NCBI GenBank assembly: GCA_036498625.1
Contig: DASYFD010000034.1
Span: 1-64,000, forward strand
DNA from: VAZQ01 sp036498625
Lineage (GTDB): Bacteria > Pseudomonadota > Alphaproteobacteria > Rhizobiales > Xanthobacteraceae
Length of the DNA: 64,000 bases
Reading direction: 5' to 3'
Shown: piece by piece, positions 8,181 through 17,602 of the stretch
Position numbering within the stretch: position 1 is the first letter of the stretch
Layout: every line of letters begins with the position of its first letter
Translations under genes and position numbers: made by a program
Notes under the pieces: generated by a model
Database searches by the model: none
What the model was told of the DNA's origin: nothing
The model's input: only the letters and a program-made list of their open reading frames with translations

Positions 8181-10280
8181 TCAGGCATTCTCCGCCAAGC
8201 CGGCAATCGGCTTGTCGCCATTCCGGAGCCTGGCGGCGAGCACCAGCGGCGGGCACCGCCGGTCGTCATGGTATTCGACCTGGCAGTCGAGGCACTGAAA
8301 GCACTCCGCCGTGACGATCCGGCCTGTCTTCTCGATCGCTCCCACCGGGCACGAGCGTTCGCACAGATGGCAGGGATTGCCGCATTCGGGGCGGCGCTTG
8401 AGCAGATCGACGAGGTGCAGCCGATCGAGCATGGCGAGCACGCCGCCGAGCGGGCAGAGGAAGCGGCAATAGGCCCGCTCGGAGAACAACCCGACGGCCA
8501 GCAAGGCCCCGGCATAGAGCAGATAAGGCCAGGCTCGGGTGAATTTTGCAGTGATGGCGGTCTTGAATGGCTCGATCTCGGTGGTAACACCGGACGGGTC
8601 GATCGCGGTTACTCCCAAGATCAGCACCGCGATGGCGGCGACGTACTTGCCCATTCGCAAGCGCTGCTCGAGCGCAGTCGGCGGATTCCATTGCGGCACA
8701 TCGAGCGCCCGGGACAGCTGAGCCAGCAATTCCTGGAGCGCGCCGAACGGGCACAGCCAGCCGCAGAACACGCCGCGCCCGATCAGCACCACCGACAACA
8801 GGGTGTAGGCCGCAAGAATGAGCATCAGCGGCTCGGCGAGATAAAACCCGATGTCGAGGCCGAGGAACGGCGCCCGCGCATAGTTGATGACATTGACGAT
8901 CGACAGCTGCGTGCCGGCCGTCCAGCCAAGCCAGACCAGAACAACCAGCAGGAATCCGTTGCGCACCAACCGGTGGGCCCGGCGGGAACGCGCCAGAACC
9001 GACTGGAAAGCGAAGATCAGGGTAAGGACCGAGAGCAGCACGGCGAGAACCGCAACATTGACGCGGCTGTCACGCCAAGCCTCGACCCAGGCGGCGACCG
9101 GCGGCCGTTCCGGCATGAGTACGTGCGCAGCCGGGACCTGGTAGTCGAGTCCGAACGCGACCGTCACCGGCGTAGCACCCGCGCCATTGACCAGAAGCTC
9201 CAACCGCCACGGCCGCAAGGGGTCGAAGCCCGCCCGCGCGGGCAGCGCAAACACCCCGGCATTCTGCTGCCCCCAGAGGTCCCCGGCGTAGGGGCTCGCC
9301 CATTGATAGTCGTCTTGCACGAAGCCGTAGGTCTGGCCGTCCTGAACGAGGCGCAGGCGATCGAAGCGCCGGCCCTCGCTGTCCTGAAAGAATTTCTTGC
9401 CGAGAAAATCGTAAGGGCCGGTGGATGCGACGATGATCGCCTGGACGCCGCTCGGCATCCGGCGCTTGTGCTCCTCGAAATTCAACAGGCCGAGCAGATT
9501 GCCGCCGATCGCCGGTGGGGTGAGCAACGCGGTCGCGAATTCAATATAGAGATCGTCGGGCTTGCCGAGCGGCACGTCGAGCTTGGCGCCGGCTGCGCCC
9601 GCTCCGGCCAGGGCCGCCGCCACCTCGCCCGCGGTAACCCGCCGGCGCACCACGGCGCCTTCGGCGAGAAGCTCGTCCCATGACATGAGCTTGAAGCCCT
9701 CGACATCGAGGGTCGGAACCGTGACGGCGGCGCCGGGGACGCGTGCGCGCAACACCAGCCGCGCCGATGCCAGGACGGCGGCCCGCATGGCGCGCGCGCT
9801 GACGGTCGCACCGGCGACGAAGTCCGGCGGCAGCACGTCGGCGTCGGCGGAGAGCGGCCGGCCGGCTTCGCGGGCGAGGAAAGTATCGAGCAGGCGCTGG
9901 CGCACCGCGTCGTGAACGATATGGGGCTCTTTGTGGAACACCACCTCGGCGCCGGTGATGCGGCCGCCGAGATCCACGCCGGCGATCACGTCGAATGGTG
10001 TCGTCGAATATCCGGGCGCCGCCACGATATCGAGGGTCGAGAACGCAAAACCCACCACCTTGCCACCCCGGAAGACCGCGATCGCAGGCGGCGAGCCTTC
10101 CTCCGGTCCGAGCCGCTCGACGCCGCCGGGGAAGACCTTCGCCACGACCTCGGACGTGAGCCGCTCCCGCAGCTTGCCCTTCTCGGCCATGGCGGGTGAC
10201 GCGAACACGAGTGCCAGCAACGCGATGCCGACGCTACGCCACCAATAAGTAGGCCCTGAGATTGCATTGACACAGCGCAC
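8181..10280 (-). CDS. nosR: NosR/NirI-type flavo-iron-sulfur membrane protein
   Basis: About 699 residues with the NosR layout. It has a signal peptide, then a periplasmic FMN-binding domain with the flavinylation motif GATVS around Thr159. Next come several membrane helices, two CxxxCP motifs (GWLCPFG, RFLCPLG) and a C-terminal ferredoxin-like segment (CGNPCHLCERSCP, CFQCLDC). NosR passes electrons to nitrous oxide reductase, and its flavin is attached by an ApbE/NosX enzyme, which is encoded immediately upstream. The start is uncertain: I chose a GTG preceded by AAGGGG, 22 bases after the apbE stop. No nosZ, nosD or nosL is in the window, so another electron acceptor is possible. Confidence 0.85.
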   Translation of the reverse strand: MRCVNAISGPTYWWRSVGIALLALVFASPAMAEKGKLRERLTSEVVAKVFPGGVERLGPEEGSPPAIAVFRGGKVVGFAFSTLDIVAAPGYSTTPFDVIAGVDLGGRITGAEVVFHKEPHIVHDAVRQRLLDTFLAREAGRPLSADADVLPPDFVAGATVSARAMRAAVLASARLVLRARVPGAAVTVPTLDVEGFKLMSWDELLAEGAVVRRRVTAGEVAAALAGAGAAGAKLDVPLGKPDDLYIEFATALLTPPAIGGNLLGLLNFEEHKRRMPSGVQAIIVASTGPYDFLGKKFFQDSEGRRFDRLRLVQDGQTYGFVQDDYQWASPYAGDLWGQQNAGVFALPARAGFDPLRPWRLELLVNGAGATPVTVAFGLDYQVPAAHVLMPERPPVAAWVEAWRDSRVNVAVLAVLLSVLTLIFAFQSVLARSRRAHRLVRNGFLLVVLVWLGWTAGTQLSIVNVINYARAPFLGLDIGFYLAEPLMLILAAYTLLSVVLIGRGVFCGWLCPFGALQELLAQLSRALDVPQWNPPTALEQRLRMGKYVAAIAVLILGVTAIDPSGVTTEIEPFKTAITAKFTRAWPYLLYAGALLAVGLFSERAYCRFLCPLGGVLAMLDRLHLVDLLKRRPECGNPCHLCERSCPVGAIEKTGRIVTAECFQCLDCQVEYHDDRRCPPLVLAARLRNGDKPIAGLAENA

Positions 10281-10302
10281 CGGACCGCGACCCCTTTTCA
10301 GC

Positions 10303-11337
10303 TCAGGATTGACCGATGGCGACCGAGACCCCGTCCGGCCGGGTGACGATCGCACGCATTCCCGGACATGCGTCCAAGAGGGCCTGAGCGCGCTCCTCAC
10401 CGACGACGCAGATCGCAACCGCGAGCGCGTTCGCCGCCGTGGCCCGCGGACCGATCACGGCCGCATCGGCAAGTTTGTTGGCGCTGGCTCCGGTCCGCGG
10501 ATCAAAGATATGATGGAAATGCCCGGTCGGCTCAAAGGTGGTGCCGTAGCCTCCGGATACCGCGAGTGCCGCGTCGTCGAGCTCGATGACACGGTCGACC
10601 TCGCTCTCCGCCAGCGCATTGCGGATTCCGATCCGCCACGGTTGGCCGTCCGGGTGGCGGCCCAAGGTGTGATACTCGCCCAGATCGACCACGGCCGATT
10701 CGAAGCCTTGGTTGCGCAGCATGTCGGCGATGGCGTCGGTGACATAGCCCTGGGCAAGGCTGTTGAGCGTTATGCCCATCCCCTCCCGCGCGAACGCGAT
10801 GCGCCCGGCGCCGGTCTCGATGCGGCGGAAATCGACCAGCTGGCGCGCCACCTCCTGGGCGCGGGCGACGATGTCCGGGACGATCTGCGCGTGCGACCAG
10901 AAATGCGCCGCATAGAGCTGCCACAGCGGCTGCACAGAGATGTCGAAGGCGCCCGCGCTCAGCACGCCAAAGCGCTGACCCTCTTCGATGAGGGCGCGCA
11001 GTTCCGGCGCGGGCCGGCGCAATTCCCCCGCCGCATTGAGGCGCGCGATCTCGCTGTCCGGCCGATACAGGCTGAAGATCCGCTCGTAGCGCGCGATCTC
11101 GGCCTCGACCCGCAAGATGGTGCGCCGGCAGAGCGCCGCATCGCTGTGCCAGAGAGTGAGTTCCGACACCGCATCGAGCACCTCGCCCTGCCAGTGGAAC
11201 ATCTGGCCCGGCGGGGCGGTGGCGCGGACCGCAGCGATGGTCAGCGGCAGGCCCGCGGCGGCCGCAACGATGCGGATGACGCGGCGGCGCGTCATACGGG
11301 CTGCGCCGGTGGGGGTCGGGTTTGAGCCGTGCTCCAT
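10303..11337 (-). CDS. apbE: ApbE family FAD:protein FMN transferase
   Basis: A 345-residue exported enzyme with a Tat-like signal (MTRRRVIRIVAAAAG) inside the N-terminus. Family signatures include NSLAQGYVTDAIAD, the DLGEYHTLGRHPDG region and the C-terminal HHIFDPRTGA block that binds FAD and Mg. These enzymes attach FMN to threonine in a GAT motif of partner proteins; the adjacent NosR-like protein carries such a motif, so it is the obvious substrate. GAGGTG precedes the chosen ATG. The gene diverges from the ABC transporter operon, with 163 bases between the two start codons. NosX would be an equally suitable name. Confidence 0.88.
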   Translation of the reverse strand: MEHGSNPTPTGAARMTRRRVIRIVAAAAGLPLTIAAVRATAPPGQMFHWQGEVLDAVSELTLWHSDAALCRRTILRVEAEIARYERIFSLYRPDSEIARLNAAGELRRPAPELRALIEEGQRFGVLSAGAFDISVQPLWQLYAAHFWSHAQIVPDIVARAQEVARQLVDFRRIETGAGRIAFAREGMGITLNSLAQGYVTDAIADMLRNQGFESAVVDLGEYHTLGRHPDGQPWRIGIRNALAESEVDRVIELDDAALAVSGGYGTTFEPTGHFHHIFDPRTGASANKLADAAVIGPRATAANALAVAICVVGEERAQALLDACPGMRAIVTRPDGVSVAIGQS

Positions 11338-11500
11338 CACGGGGCACCTCGCGCTTTGCGGGTCACCAGGACCACGCACCATATCGCGCTATGAGCCGAC
11401 ATTCGACGACAATGCTGCGGCAAGGGCGCCACTTCCGGTCGGGCCGCCGCCGCATTAGTGTCGGCGCAACTGACCGGATCGACCATCCAAGGAGCAGTGA

Positions 11501-12505
11501 ATGGCCTCGGCGCGCAAGCTGTCCCGGCGCGGCTTCGTGCAGGCCGGCATCGGGGCGGGAGCCCTGCTGGCGGCACCGCAGGCCGGCGCGGCGCCGGGCA
11601 AGATCGAGAAGCCCAAGTTGACCCTGGGCCTGGCGGTGCCGGCCGCCAGCTTCCTGCCGGTCTATGTGGCGGCCGCCCGCACCTGGAAGGAGCAGGGCCT
11701 CGAGGTCGAGATCGTCAGCTTCCGGGGCGACGCCGAGGTAAGCCAGGCGATGGCGGGCGGCTCGCTCGACCTGTCGCTGCAGTCCTTTGACGGGTTGATC
11801 AACCTGATCGTCGCCAACCAGCCGGTGCGGGGTTTCTATGCCGGATTCCACCAGGCCGATTTCGCCTGGCTGGCGCAATCCTCGATCAAGACCTGGGCGG
11901 ATCTCAAGGGCGGCACCATCGGGGTGTCGACCTTCGGGTCGCTGACCGACCAGCTCACCCGCTATGTGCTGCGCAAGCACGGGCTCAAGCCGGAGACCGA
12001 CGTGCAGATCATGCAGGCCGGCCCGTCGGCCACCAGCATTCAATTGTTGCGCTCCGGCCGCCTCCTGGCCGCCATCCAGTCGGCACCCACCAAATGGGTG
12101 GCGGAGGACCTGGGCCTCACCGTGCTGGGCACGCAGGAAAAAGAGATCGCCCCGCAATGGCCCAAGCACACCTTCGTGGCGCGCGCCAAGTTCCTCGCCG
12201 ACTATCCGGAAACCATCCGCGCCTTCCTGCGCGCCCATGTGGCGGCCATCAGGCTGGCGCGGCAGGATCGCGCGCTCGCCGTCAAGGTTCTGGTCGACCA
12301 GGTGAAGTATCAGCCGTCCTATGCGGGGCGCGCCTACGACGAGAACCTGCCGGCCTTCGACGAGCGCGGCCGATTGCCGGACGACAAATACATGGACATC
12401 TTCTGGTCGATCGTGATCGCGGCCGGCACCGTGCCGGAGCCCTGGCCGGCCGCACGGTTGATGGACGAGCGATTCATCGGCACATTTGCCGAGTGGGCGC
12501 CTTAA
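11501..12505 (+). CDS. ABC transporter substrate-binding protein (NMT1/SsuA type), copy 1
   Basis: A 334-residue periplasmic binding protein of the NMT1/THI5/SsuA/TauA class. A Tat signal (LSRRGFVQAG) is followed by a small-residue core. Characteristic segments are ASFLPVYVAAARTWKEQGL, FRGDAEVSQAMAGGSLDL and GVSTFGSLTDQLTRYVL. AAGGAG precedes the ATG. It is the first gene of a five-gene transport operon and has a close paralog of identical length as the last gene. Ligands of this class include sulfonates, taurine, thiamine precursors and aromatic acids; the sequence alone does not decide, but the UbiD and monooxygenase genes downstream suggest an organic acid. Confidence 0.9.
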   Translation: MASARKLSRRGFVQAGIGAGALLAAPQAGAAPGKIEKPKLTLGLAVPAASFLPVYVAAARTWKEQGLEVEIVSFRGDAEVSQAMAGGSLDLSLQSFDGLINLIVANQPVRGFYAGFHQADFAWLAQSSIKTWADLKGGTIGVSTFGSLTDQLTRYVLRKHGLKPETDVQIMQAGPSATSIQLLRSGRLLAAIQSAPTKWVAEDLGLTVLGTQEKEIAPQWPKHTFVARAKFLADYPETIRAFLRAHVAAIRLARQDRALAVKVLVDQVKYQPSYAGRAYDENLPAFDERGRLPDDKYMDIFWSIVIAAGTVPEPWPAARLMDERFIGTFAEWAP

Positions 12506-12559
12506 GGGCAACCGGCACTCCCGTTCCAGCCCGGAACCAAGCAGGACAGATGACCGCCC

Positions 12560-13359
<800 letters not shown>

Positions 13360-13363
<4 letters not shown>

Positions 13364-14187
13364 GCGCGCCCGACCTGAGCCTGGCGGCCCCGGCCCCGGC
13401 CCGCGGTGTGACCTGGGCCTCGCTCGTGCGCCACCGCTTCGCCCGCGGCGCGGTCGGATTCCTGGCGGTCGCGCTGTTCCTCATCGCCTGGCAGATCATC
13501 GGCGGCAATGACATCATCCGCTCGGACCTGATCTCCTATCCGTCCGAGGTGGCGGCGACCTTCATCCAGATGAGCGCCTCCGGCGAGCTCGGCAGCAATG
13601 TCGCGGTCAGCCTGCAGGAATTCATCCAGGGTTTTGTTCCGGCAATCGCGATCGGCATCGCGGCCGGCACCGCCTTCGCGCTGTCGCGGCGGCTGCACTA
13701 TCTGTTCGAGCCCCTGATCGTTGCGCTCAACACCTCACCGATCATCGCCTTCGTGCCGGTGGTGGTGGTGTGGTTCGGGGTCGGCACTCAATCCAAAGCC
13801 ATCATGGTGTTTCTCGCCGCCGTCGTCCCGATCGTCATCAACACCATGACGGGCATCACCCAGGTGCATGAATCCTGGATTCGCGCCTGCCGGGCCTTCG
13901 GGGCGAGCCGATCGCAGGTGATCCTCAAGGCCACGCTGCCGGGCGCGCTTCCCTCCGTCATGGTCGGGGTGCGGCTCGCGGTCGGGCGCGCCATCGTGGG
14001 GCTGATCGCGGCCGAGATGTATGTGTCGGTGCGCGGCGTCGGCCGCCTGATCCAGGTCTATTCGAGCAGCGAGCGGGCAGCCGAGATCTTCGTGCTGGTC
14101 ACTGTCGTCGCCAGCTTCGGTTTCGTGCTGGTGACAGTGCTGCGCCGGATCGAGGGCTTGATCGCGCCCTGGAGCCTCGACCCATGA
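13360..14187 (+). CDS. ABC transporter permease 1 (SsuC/TauC type)
   Basis: A 275-residue inner-membrane protein with about six helices and the permease coupling loop RACRAFGASRSQVILKATLP, which docks on the ATPase. The ATG overlaps the ATPase stop, so the two are translationally coupled. It is followed 18 bases later by a second, divergent permease, suggesting either a heterodimeric channel or a duplicated transporter. The upstream reading frame is open for a long way, but the coupled ATG is the natural start. Confidence 0.92.
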
Positions 14188-14205
14188 GTAAAATATGAGC
14201 GAGAC

Positions 14206-15006
14206 ATGAGCGAAATCGGCATCACGCCCGCCGTCCGCCCGACCGCGCGCGCCAGCGCGCCGCACGAGCAGCTCGTGCTCGGCGTCATCGGGACGCTGGC
14301 TTTCCTTCTCGTCTGGGAGACCGCCGCCCGCTTCGACCTGATCAACCCGGTGGTGGTGAGCAACCCCTCGCGCATCGCGGCGGCTTTCGTGGCGCAGCTG
14401 CAATCGGGCGAGATCCTCGCCGATCTCAAGGTCTCGCTGATCGAGTTCGCGGCCGGCTACGGGCTCTCGCTCGTGGTCGGGATCGGGCTCGGCATCGCCA
14501 TGGGGCTCAACCGGCTGACCGAATACGCCATCGATCCGTTCGTCTGGTTCCTCTATTCCTCGCCGCTGATCGCGTTCTATCCGCTGATCATCGTGTGGCT
14601 CGGCTTCGGCTTCGCCACCGTGGTGGCGATCACGTTCCTGCTCAGCTTCGTGTCGGTGGTGGTCAACACGGTGGCGGGCGTGCACGGGGTCGACCCGCAG
14701 CTCATTCGCCCGGTGCGGGCCTTCGGGGGCACGCGGCTCGACGTGATCCGCAAGGTGATCCTGCCGGCCGCGGTGCCGCTGATCATCGCCGGCATGCGGA
14801 TCGGGCTCGGCCGCGCGCTCCATGGCGTTGTGCTGGGCGAGATGTTCAGCTCCAATGCCGGGCTCGGCTATCGCATCACGTTTTACGCGGCGCACTTGCG
14901 CACCGCCGACGTGTTCGTGCCCCTGGTCATCCTGGTGCTGATCGGGCTATTGATCAATCAGCTCGGCAATGCGGTGGAGGCCCGGCTGCAGGCTTGGCGG
15001 GCGTGA
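14206..15006 (+). CDS. ABC transporter permease 2 (SsuC/TauC type)
   Basis: A 266-residue membrane protein of the same family as the preceding gene, with helices throughout and the coupling loop PVRAFGGTRLDVIRKVILP. It lies between permease 1 and the second binding protein, spaced by 18 and 32 bases. Since only one ATPase is present, the two permeases may pair with each other around an ATPase dimer; homodimers sharing one ATPase are the alternative. Confidence 0.92.
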   Translation: MSEIGITPAVRPTARASAPHEQLVLGVIGTLAFLLVWETAARFDLINPVVVSNPSRIAAAFVAQLQSGEILADLKVSLIEFAAGYGLSLVVGIGLGIAMGLNRLTEYAIDPFVWFLYSSPLIAFYPLIIVWLGFGFATVVAITFLLSFVSVVVNTVAGVHGVDPQLIRPVRAFGGTRLDVIRKVILPAAVPLIIAGMRIGLGRALHGVVLGEMFSSNAGLGYRITFYAAHLRTADVFVPLVILVLIGLLINQLGNAVEARLQAWRA

Positions 15007-15038
15007 AGGATCGCAGCAAGCACACGCGGAGCGGCATC

Positions 15039-16043
15039 ATGACGACATCGCGGATTTCGCGTCGGGCCTTGCTGCAGGCGGGCGCCGGCGCCGGGCTCAC
15101 GGCCCTCGCGGCAAGGCCACTATCGGCGGCGGGCCCGCTCGAGAAGAGCAAGCTCATCGCCGCCATCCCGGTCGACGCCGCGAGCTTCCTGCCGATCTAT
15201 CTGGCGGCCGGCCGCACCTGGAAGAGCCAGGGCCTCGACATCGAGCTCACCGCCTTCCGGGGCGACGCCGAGGTGTCGCAGGCGCTGATCGGCGGCTCGA
15301 TTGATTTCTCCATCCAGTCGGCCGACGGGCTGATCAACATGCTCAATGCCAACCAGCCGGTCATCGCCTTCTATGCCGGCTTCCATCAGTCCGATTACGC
15401 CTGGCTGGCGCAGCCCTCGATCAAGAGCTGGGAGGCGCTGAAGGGCAAGACCGCCGGCGTATCAACCTTCGGCTCCGCCACCGATCAGCTCACCCGCTAC
15501 GCGCTGCGGCGCCACGGTCTGGTGCCGGAGAAGGACGTCCAGATCGTGCAGGCCGGCCCGCCCGCCAGCATCGCCCAGGCGCTGAAATCCGAGCGGCTGG
15601 CGATCGGCATCCTGGCGCCCCCGATGAACTGGATGGTGGCGGATGCGGGCTTGAACATCCTGGGCAGCCAGGGCGAGGAGATCGCACCGCAATGGCCCAA
15701 GCACGTGTTCGTGGCCAGGAAAAAATTTCTCGACGACAATCCCAACACGGTGCGGGCGATTCTGGCCGCGCATGTCGCCGCCATCCGCCTCGCCCGCGCC
15801 GAACGCGCCCTGGTGGTCGCCACCTATATGGAGCGGCTGAAGTTCCAGAAGATGTATGCGGAGCGCGCCTACGACGCCATCGTGCCGGGCTATGACGAGC
15901 GCGGCGCCCTGCCGAACGAGCAAAGCATGAACGTGTTCTGGTCGCTGCAGATCGAGCGCGGCGAAGCCAAGGAGCCGTGGCCGAGCGCGCGGATCCTGGA
16001 CGACCGCTTCATCCGAACGTTTGCGGAATGGGCGCCGACGTAG
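15039..16043 (+). CDS. ABC transporter substrate-binding protein (NMT1/SsuA type), copy 2
   Basis: A 334-residue binding protein, closely related along its whole length to copy 1 (shared blocks FRGDAEVSQA, FYAGFHQ, STFGS.TDQLTRY, RTFAEWAP-type ending). A Tat signal, ISRRALLQAGAGAG, is present. Differences cluster at GGSIDFSIQSADGL and around the ILAPPMNW segment, where ligand selectivity would be expected. It is the last gene of the operon and is followed by a complex palindromic repeat. Confidence 0.92.
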   Translation: MTTSRISRRALLQAGAGAGLTALAARPLSAAGPLEKSKLIAAIPVDAASFLPIYLAAGRTWKSQGLDIELTAFRGDAEVSQALIGGSIDFSIQSADGLINMLNANQPVIAFYAGFHQSDYAWLAQPSIKSWEALKGKTAGVSTFGSATDQLTRYALRRHGLVPEKDVQIVQAGPPASIAQALKSERLAIGILAPPMNWMVADAGLNILGSQGEEIAPQWPKHVFVARKKFLDDNPNTVRAILAAHVAAIRLARAERALVVATYMERLKFQKMYAERAYDAIVPGYDERGALPNEQSMNVFWSLQIERGEAKEPWPSARILDDRFIRTFAEWAPT

Positions 16044-16049
16044 CACCGT

Positions 16050-16182
16050 AGGATGGGTTGAGCTCATAAGGGCGTTTACGCCATAGCCCGCGAAGACGGG
16101 CGTAAACGCCCTGATGCCTTCGCGGGCTATGCGAAACCCATCAACCGCTCATGCTGGGTTACGCGAGAGCTCAACCCATCCT
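16050..16182. repeat. Compound palindromic element with three inverted-repeat pairs
   Basis: The outer pair is AGGATGGGTTGAGCTC at 16050-16065 and its exact complement at 16167-16182. The second pair is GGGCGTTTACGCC at 16070-16082 and 16099-16111. The third is ATAGCCCGCGAAG at 16083-16095 and 16118-16130. Pairs two and three interleave, so they cannot both form simple hairpins at once. The element fills the gap between convergent genes and shares its core with copies near 2.1, 20.5 and 46.9 kb. Confidence 0.85.
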
Positions 16183-16188
16183 GCAACG

Positions 16189-16941
16189 CTAAAACTGATA
16201 CCGCCGCAATCCGCCATCCACCGGGATCACCACGCCGGTGAAATAGGCGGCGCGCGGCGAGGCCAGCATCGCCACCACCAGGGCGACGTCCTCGGGCTCG
16301 CCGTAGCGGCCGACCGAGATTTCGGTGTCGGAGAGCGCCTGGCGTTCCGGCTCCGGATAGAGCCGGCGGATCTGCTCGCTCATGATGCGGCCCGGCGCCA
16401 CGCAGTTGACGGTGATGCCCTGCTTGCCGATCTCCTTCGACAGGCCCTTGGACCAGGCGTGAATCCCGGCCTTGGCGGCGAACGCCGCGTTGAGCCGGTC
16501 GGGCTCCGATTTCCCCGTGATGTTGACGATGCGGCCGAAGCGCTGAGCCTGCATCTGGGGCAGCACCGCATGGGTCAATTGGCGCACGCGGGTGAAATTG
16601 AGCGTCATCGCCTCGTCCCACTTGTCGTCACCGGCGTCCACCGGCAGCGGCTTGCTGGCGCCCGCGCAATTGATCAGGATCTCGATCGAGCCGAGCGCGG
16701 CCAGTGCCTCGTCGCGGATGCGCAGCGGCGAAGCCTGGTCCATCATGTCGGCCACGATGATGGCCGGGGCGATGCCGCCCGCCGCCACGATTTCCTCGCC
16801 GAGCTTCTCGAGCAATTCGCGCCGGCGCGCCACCACCGCCATCTTCATGCCTTCGGCCGCGAGCGTCACCGCAATGGCGCGCCCGATCCCCATGCTGGCG
16901 CCGGTGACGAGGGCGGTGCGCCCCTTGAGTTGTAGATCCAT
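16189..16941 (-). CDS. SDR family oxidoreductase lacking the usual catalytic Tyr
   Basis: A 250-residue short-chain dehydrogenase/reductase. The cofactor motif TGASMGIG is at residues 13-20, NCAG at 91-94, and the C-terminal PVDGG is present. In classical members the active site is Y-x-x-x-K; here Lys157 is present but the residue four before it is alanine (NAAFAAKAG), so the proton-donating tyrosine seems missing. The Ser position is also atypical (NITGKSEP). GAGGGCAGGGG precedes the start. It may be a variant SDR subfamily with altered chemistry. It faces the transport operon and diverges from the cupin gene. Confidence 0.88.
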   Translation of the reverse strand: MDLQLKGRTALVTGASMGIGRAIAVTLAAEGMKMAVVARRRELLEKLGEEIVAAGGIAPAIIVADMMDQASPLRIRDEALAALGSIEILINCAGASKPLPVDAGDDKWDEAMTLNFTRVRQLTHAVLPQMQAQRFGRIVNITGKSEPDRLNAAFAAKAGIHAWSKGLSKEIGKQGITVNCVAPGRIMSEQIRRLYPEPERQALSDTEISVGRYGEPEDVALVVAMLASPRAAYFTGVVIPVDGGLRRYQF

Positions 16942-17082
16942 GCCCCTGCCCTCTCGCTCGCGATGTTGTTTCGGGGCGAGGTTTGCCCGGTCGGCGGCCA
17001 AACATCAAGCCGGCCGCGAAATGACCGATTTCGCCGCGCCGGGCCGCCTGCTAGTCTCAAAGACCGCAGCAGGATCAACCGG

Positions 17083-17469
17083 ATGGCGATGAACAAGCCG
17101 CATCTCGAATTCACCCGCGTCGACATGGCGGCCGGCTGGGCGACCCCGGAAGGCTATCCGCCCGGCATCAAGCAGAAGATTCTCGCCAGCGACATCGACG
17201 AGAACGGAAAATCGGGAAGCCGCACGCGACTCTTGCGCTTCGATCCGGGCGTCTACACCACCGCCCCGTTCGTGCACGACCACTGGGAAGAGGTCTATCT
17301 GATCTCGGGCGATCTCATCGTCGGCAACGATCCGACGGGCGAGGGCGGCGAATCCTTCCAGGCCCCCACCTATGCGTGCCGGCCGCCCGGCGTGCGGCAC
17401 GGCCCGTTCAAATCGGCCGGCGGCTGCATGCTGTTCGAGATTCATTATTATGACGAGGGCAGAGCTTGA
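17083..17469 (+). CDS. Cupin-domain protein
   Basis: A 128-residue single-domain cupin. The metal-binding first motif is HDHWEEVYLISGDL and the second is PPGVRHGPF, supplying two His, one Glu and one further His. This size and the C-terminal FEIHYY fit the small ChrR/acetylacetone-dioxygenase-like cupins. The substrate is unknown. It heads the run that leads to the FAD monooxygenase and UbiD genes, separated from them by a palindromic repeat. AGGA lies 5' of the ATG. Confidence 0.85.
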   Translation: MAMNKPHLEFTRVDMAAGWATPEGYPPGIKQKILASDIDENGKSGSRTRLLRFDPGVYTTAPFVHDHWEEVYLISGDLIVGNDPTGEGGESFQAPTYACRPPGVRHGPFKSAGGCMLFEIHYYDEGRA

Positions 17470-17502
17470 GATCGGGGTTTGCGTTGATGAGAGCACTGCG
17501 AA

Positions 17503-17575
17503 CTTGTCCCGGGCTTGACCCGGGACCGTTCCAAACGCGGAATCTGGAACGGTCCCGGCTCAAGGCCGGGACAAG
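17503..17575. repeat. REP-like imperfect palindrome
   Basis: The arms at 17503-17533 (CTTGTCCCGGGCTTGACCCG...) and 17545-17575 are imperfect complements of about 31 bases with an 11-base spacer. The CTTGTCCCGG and CAAGGCCGGGACAAG blocks are familiar from dispersed extragenic repeats in Hyphomicrobiales. It may also act as an mRNA stem between the cupin and monooxygenase genes. Confidence 0.75.
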
Positions 17576-17602
17576 GGCACCTCACCTGCGTCGAGCACCA
17601 CC

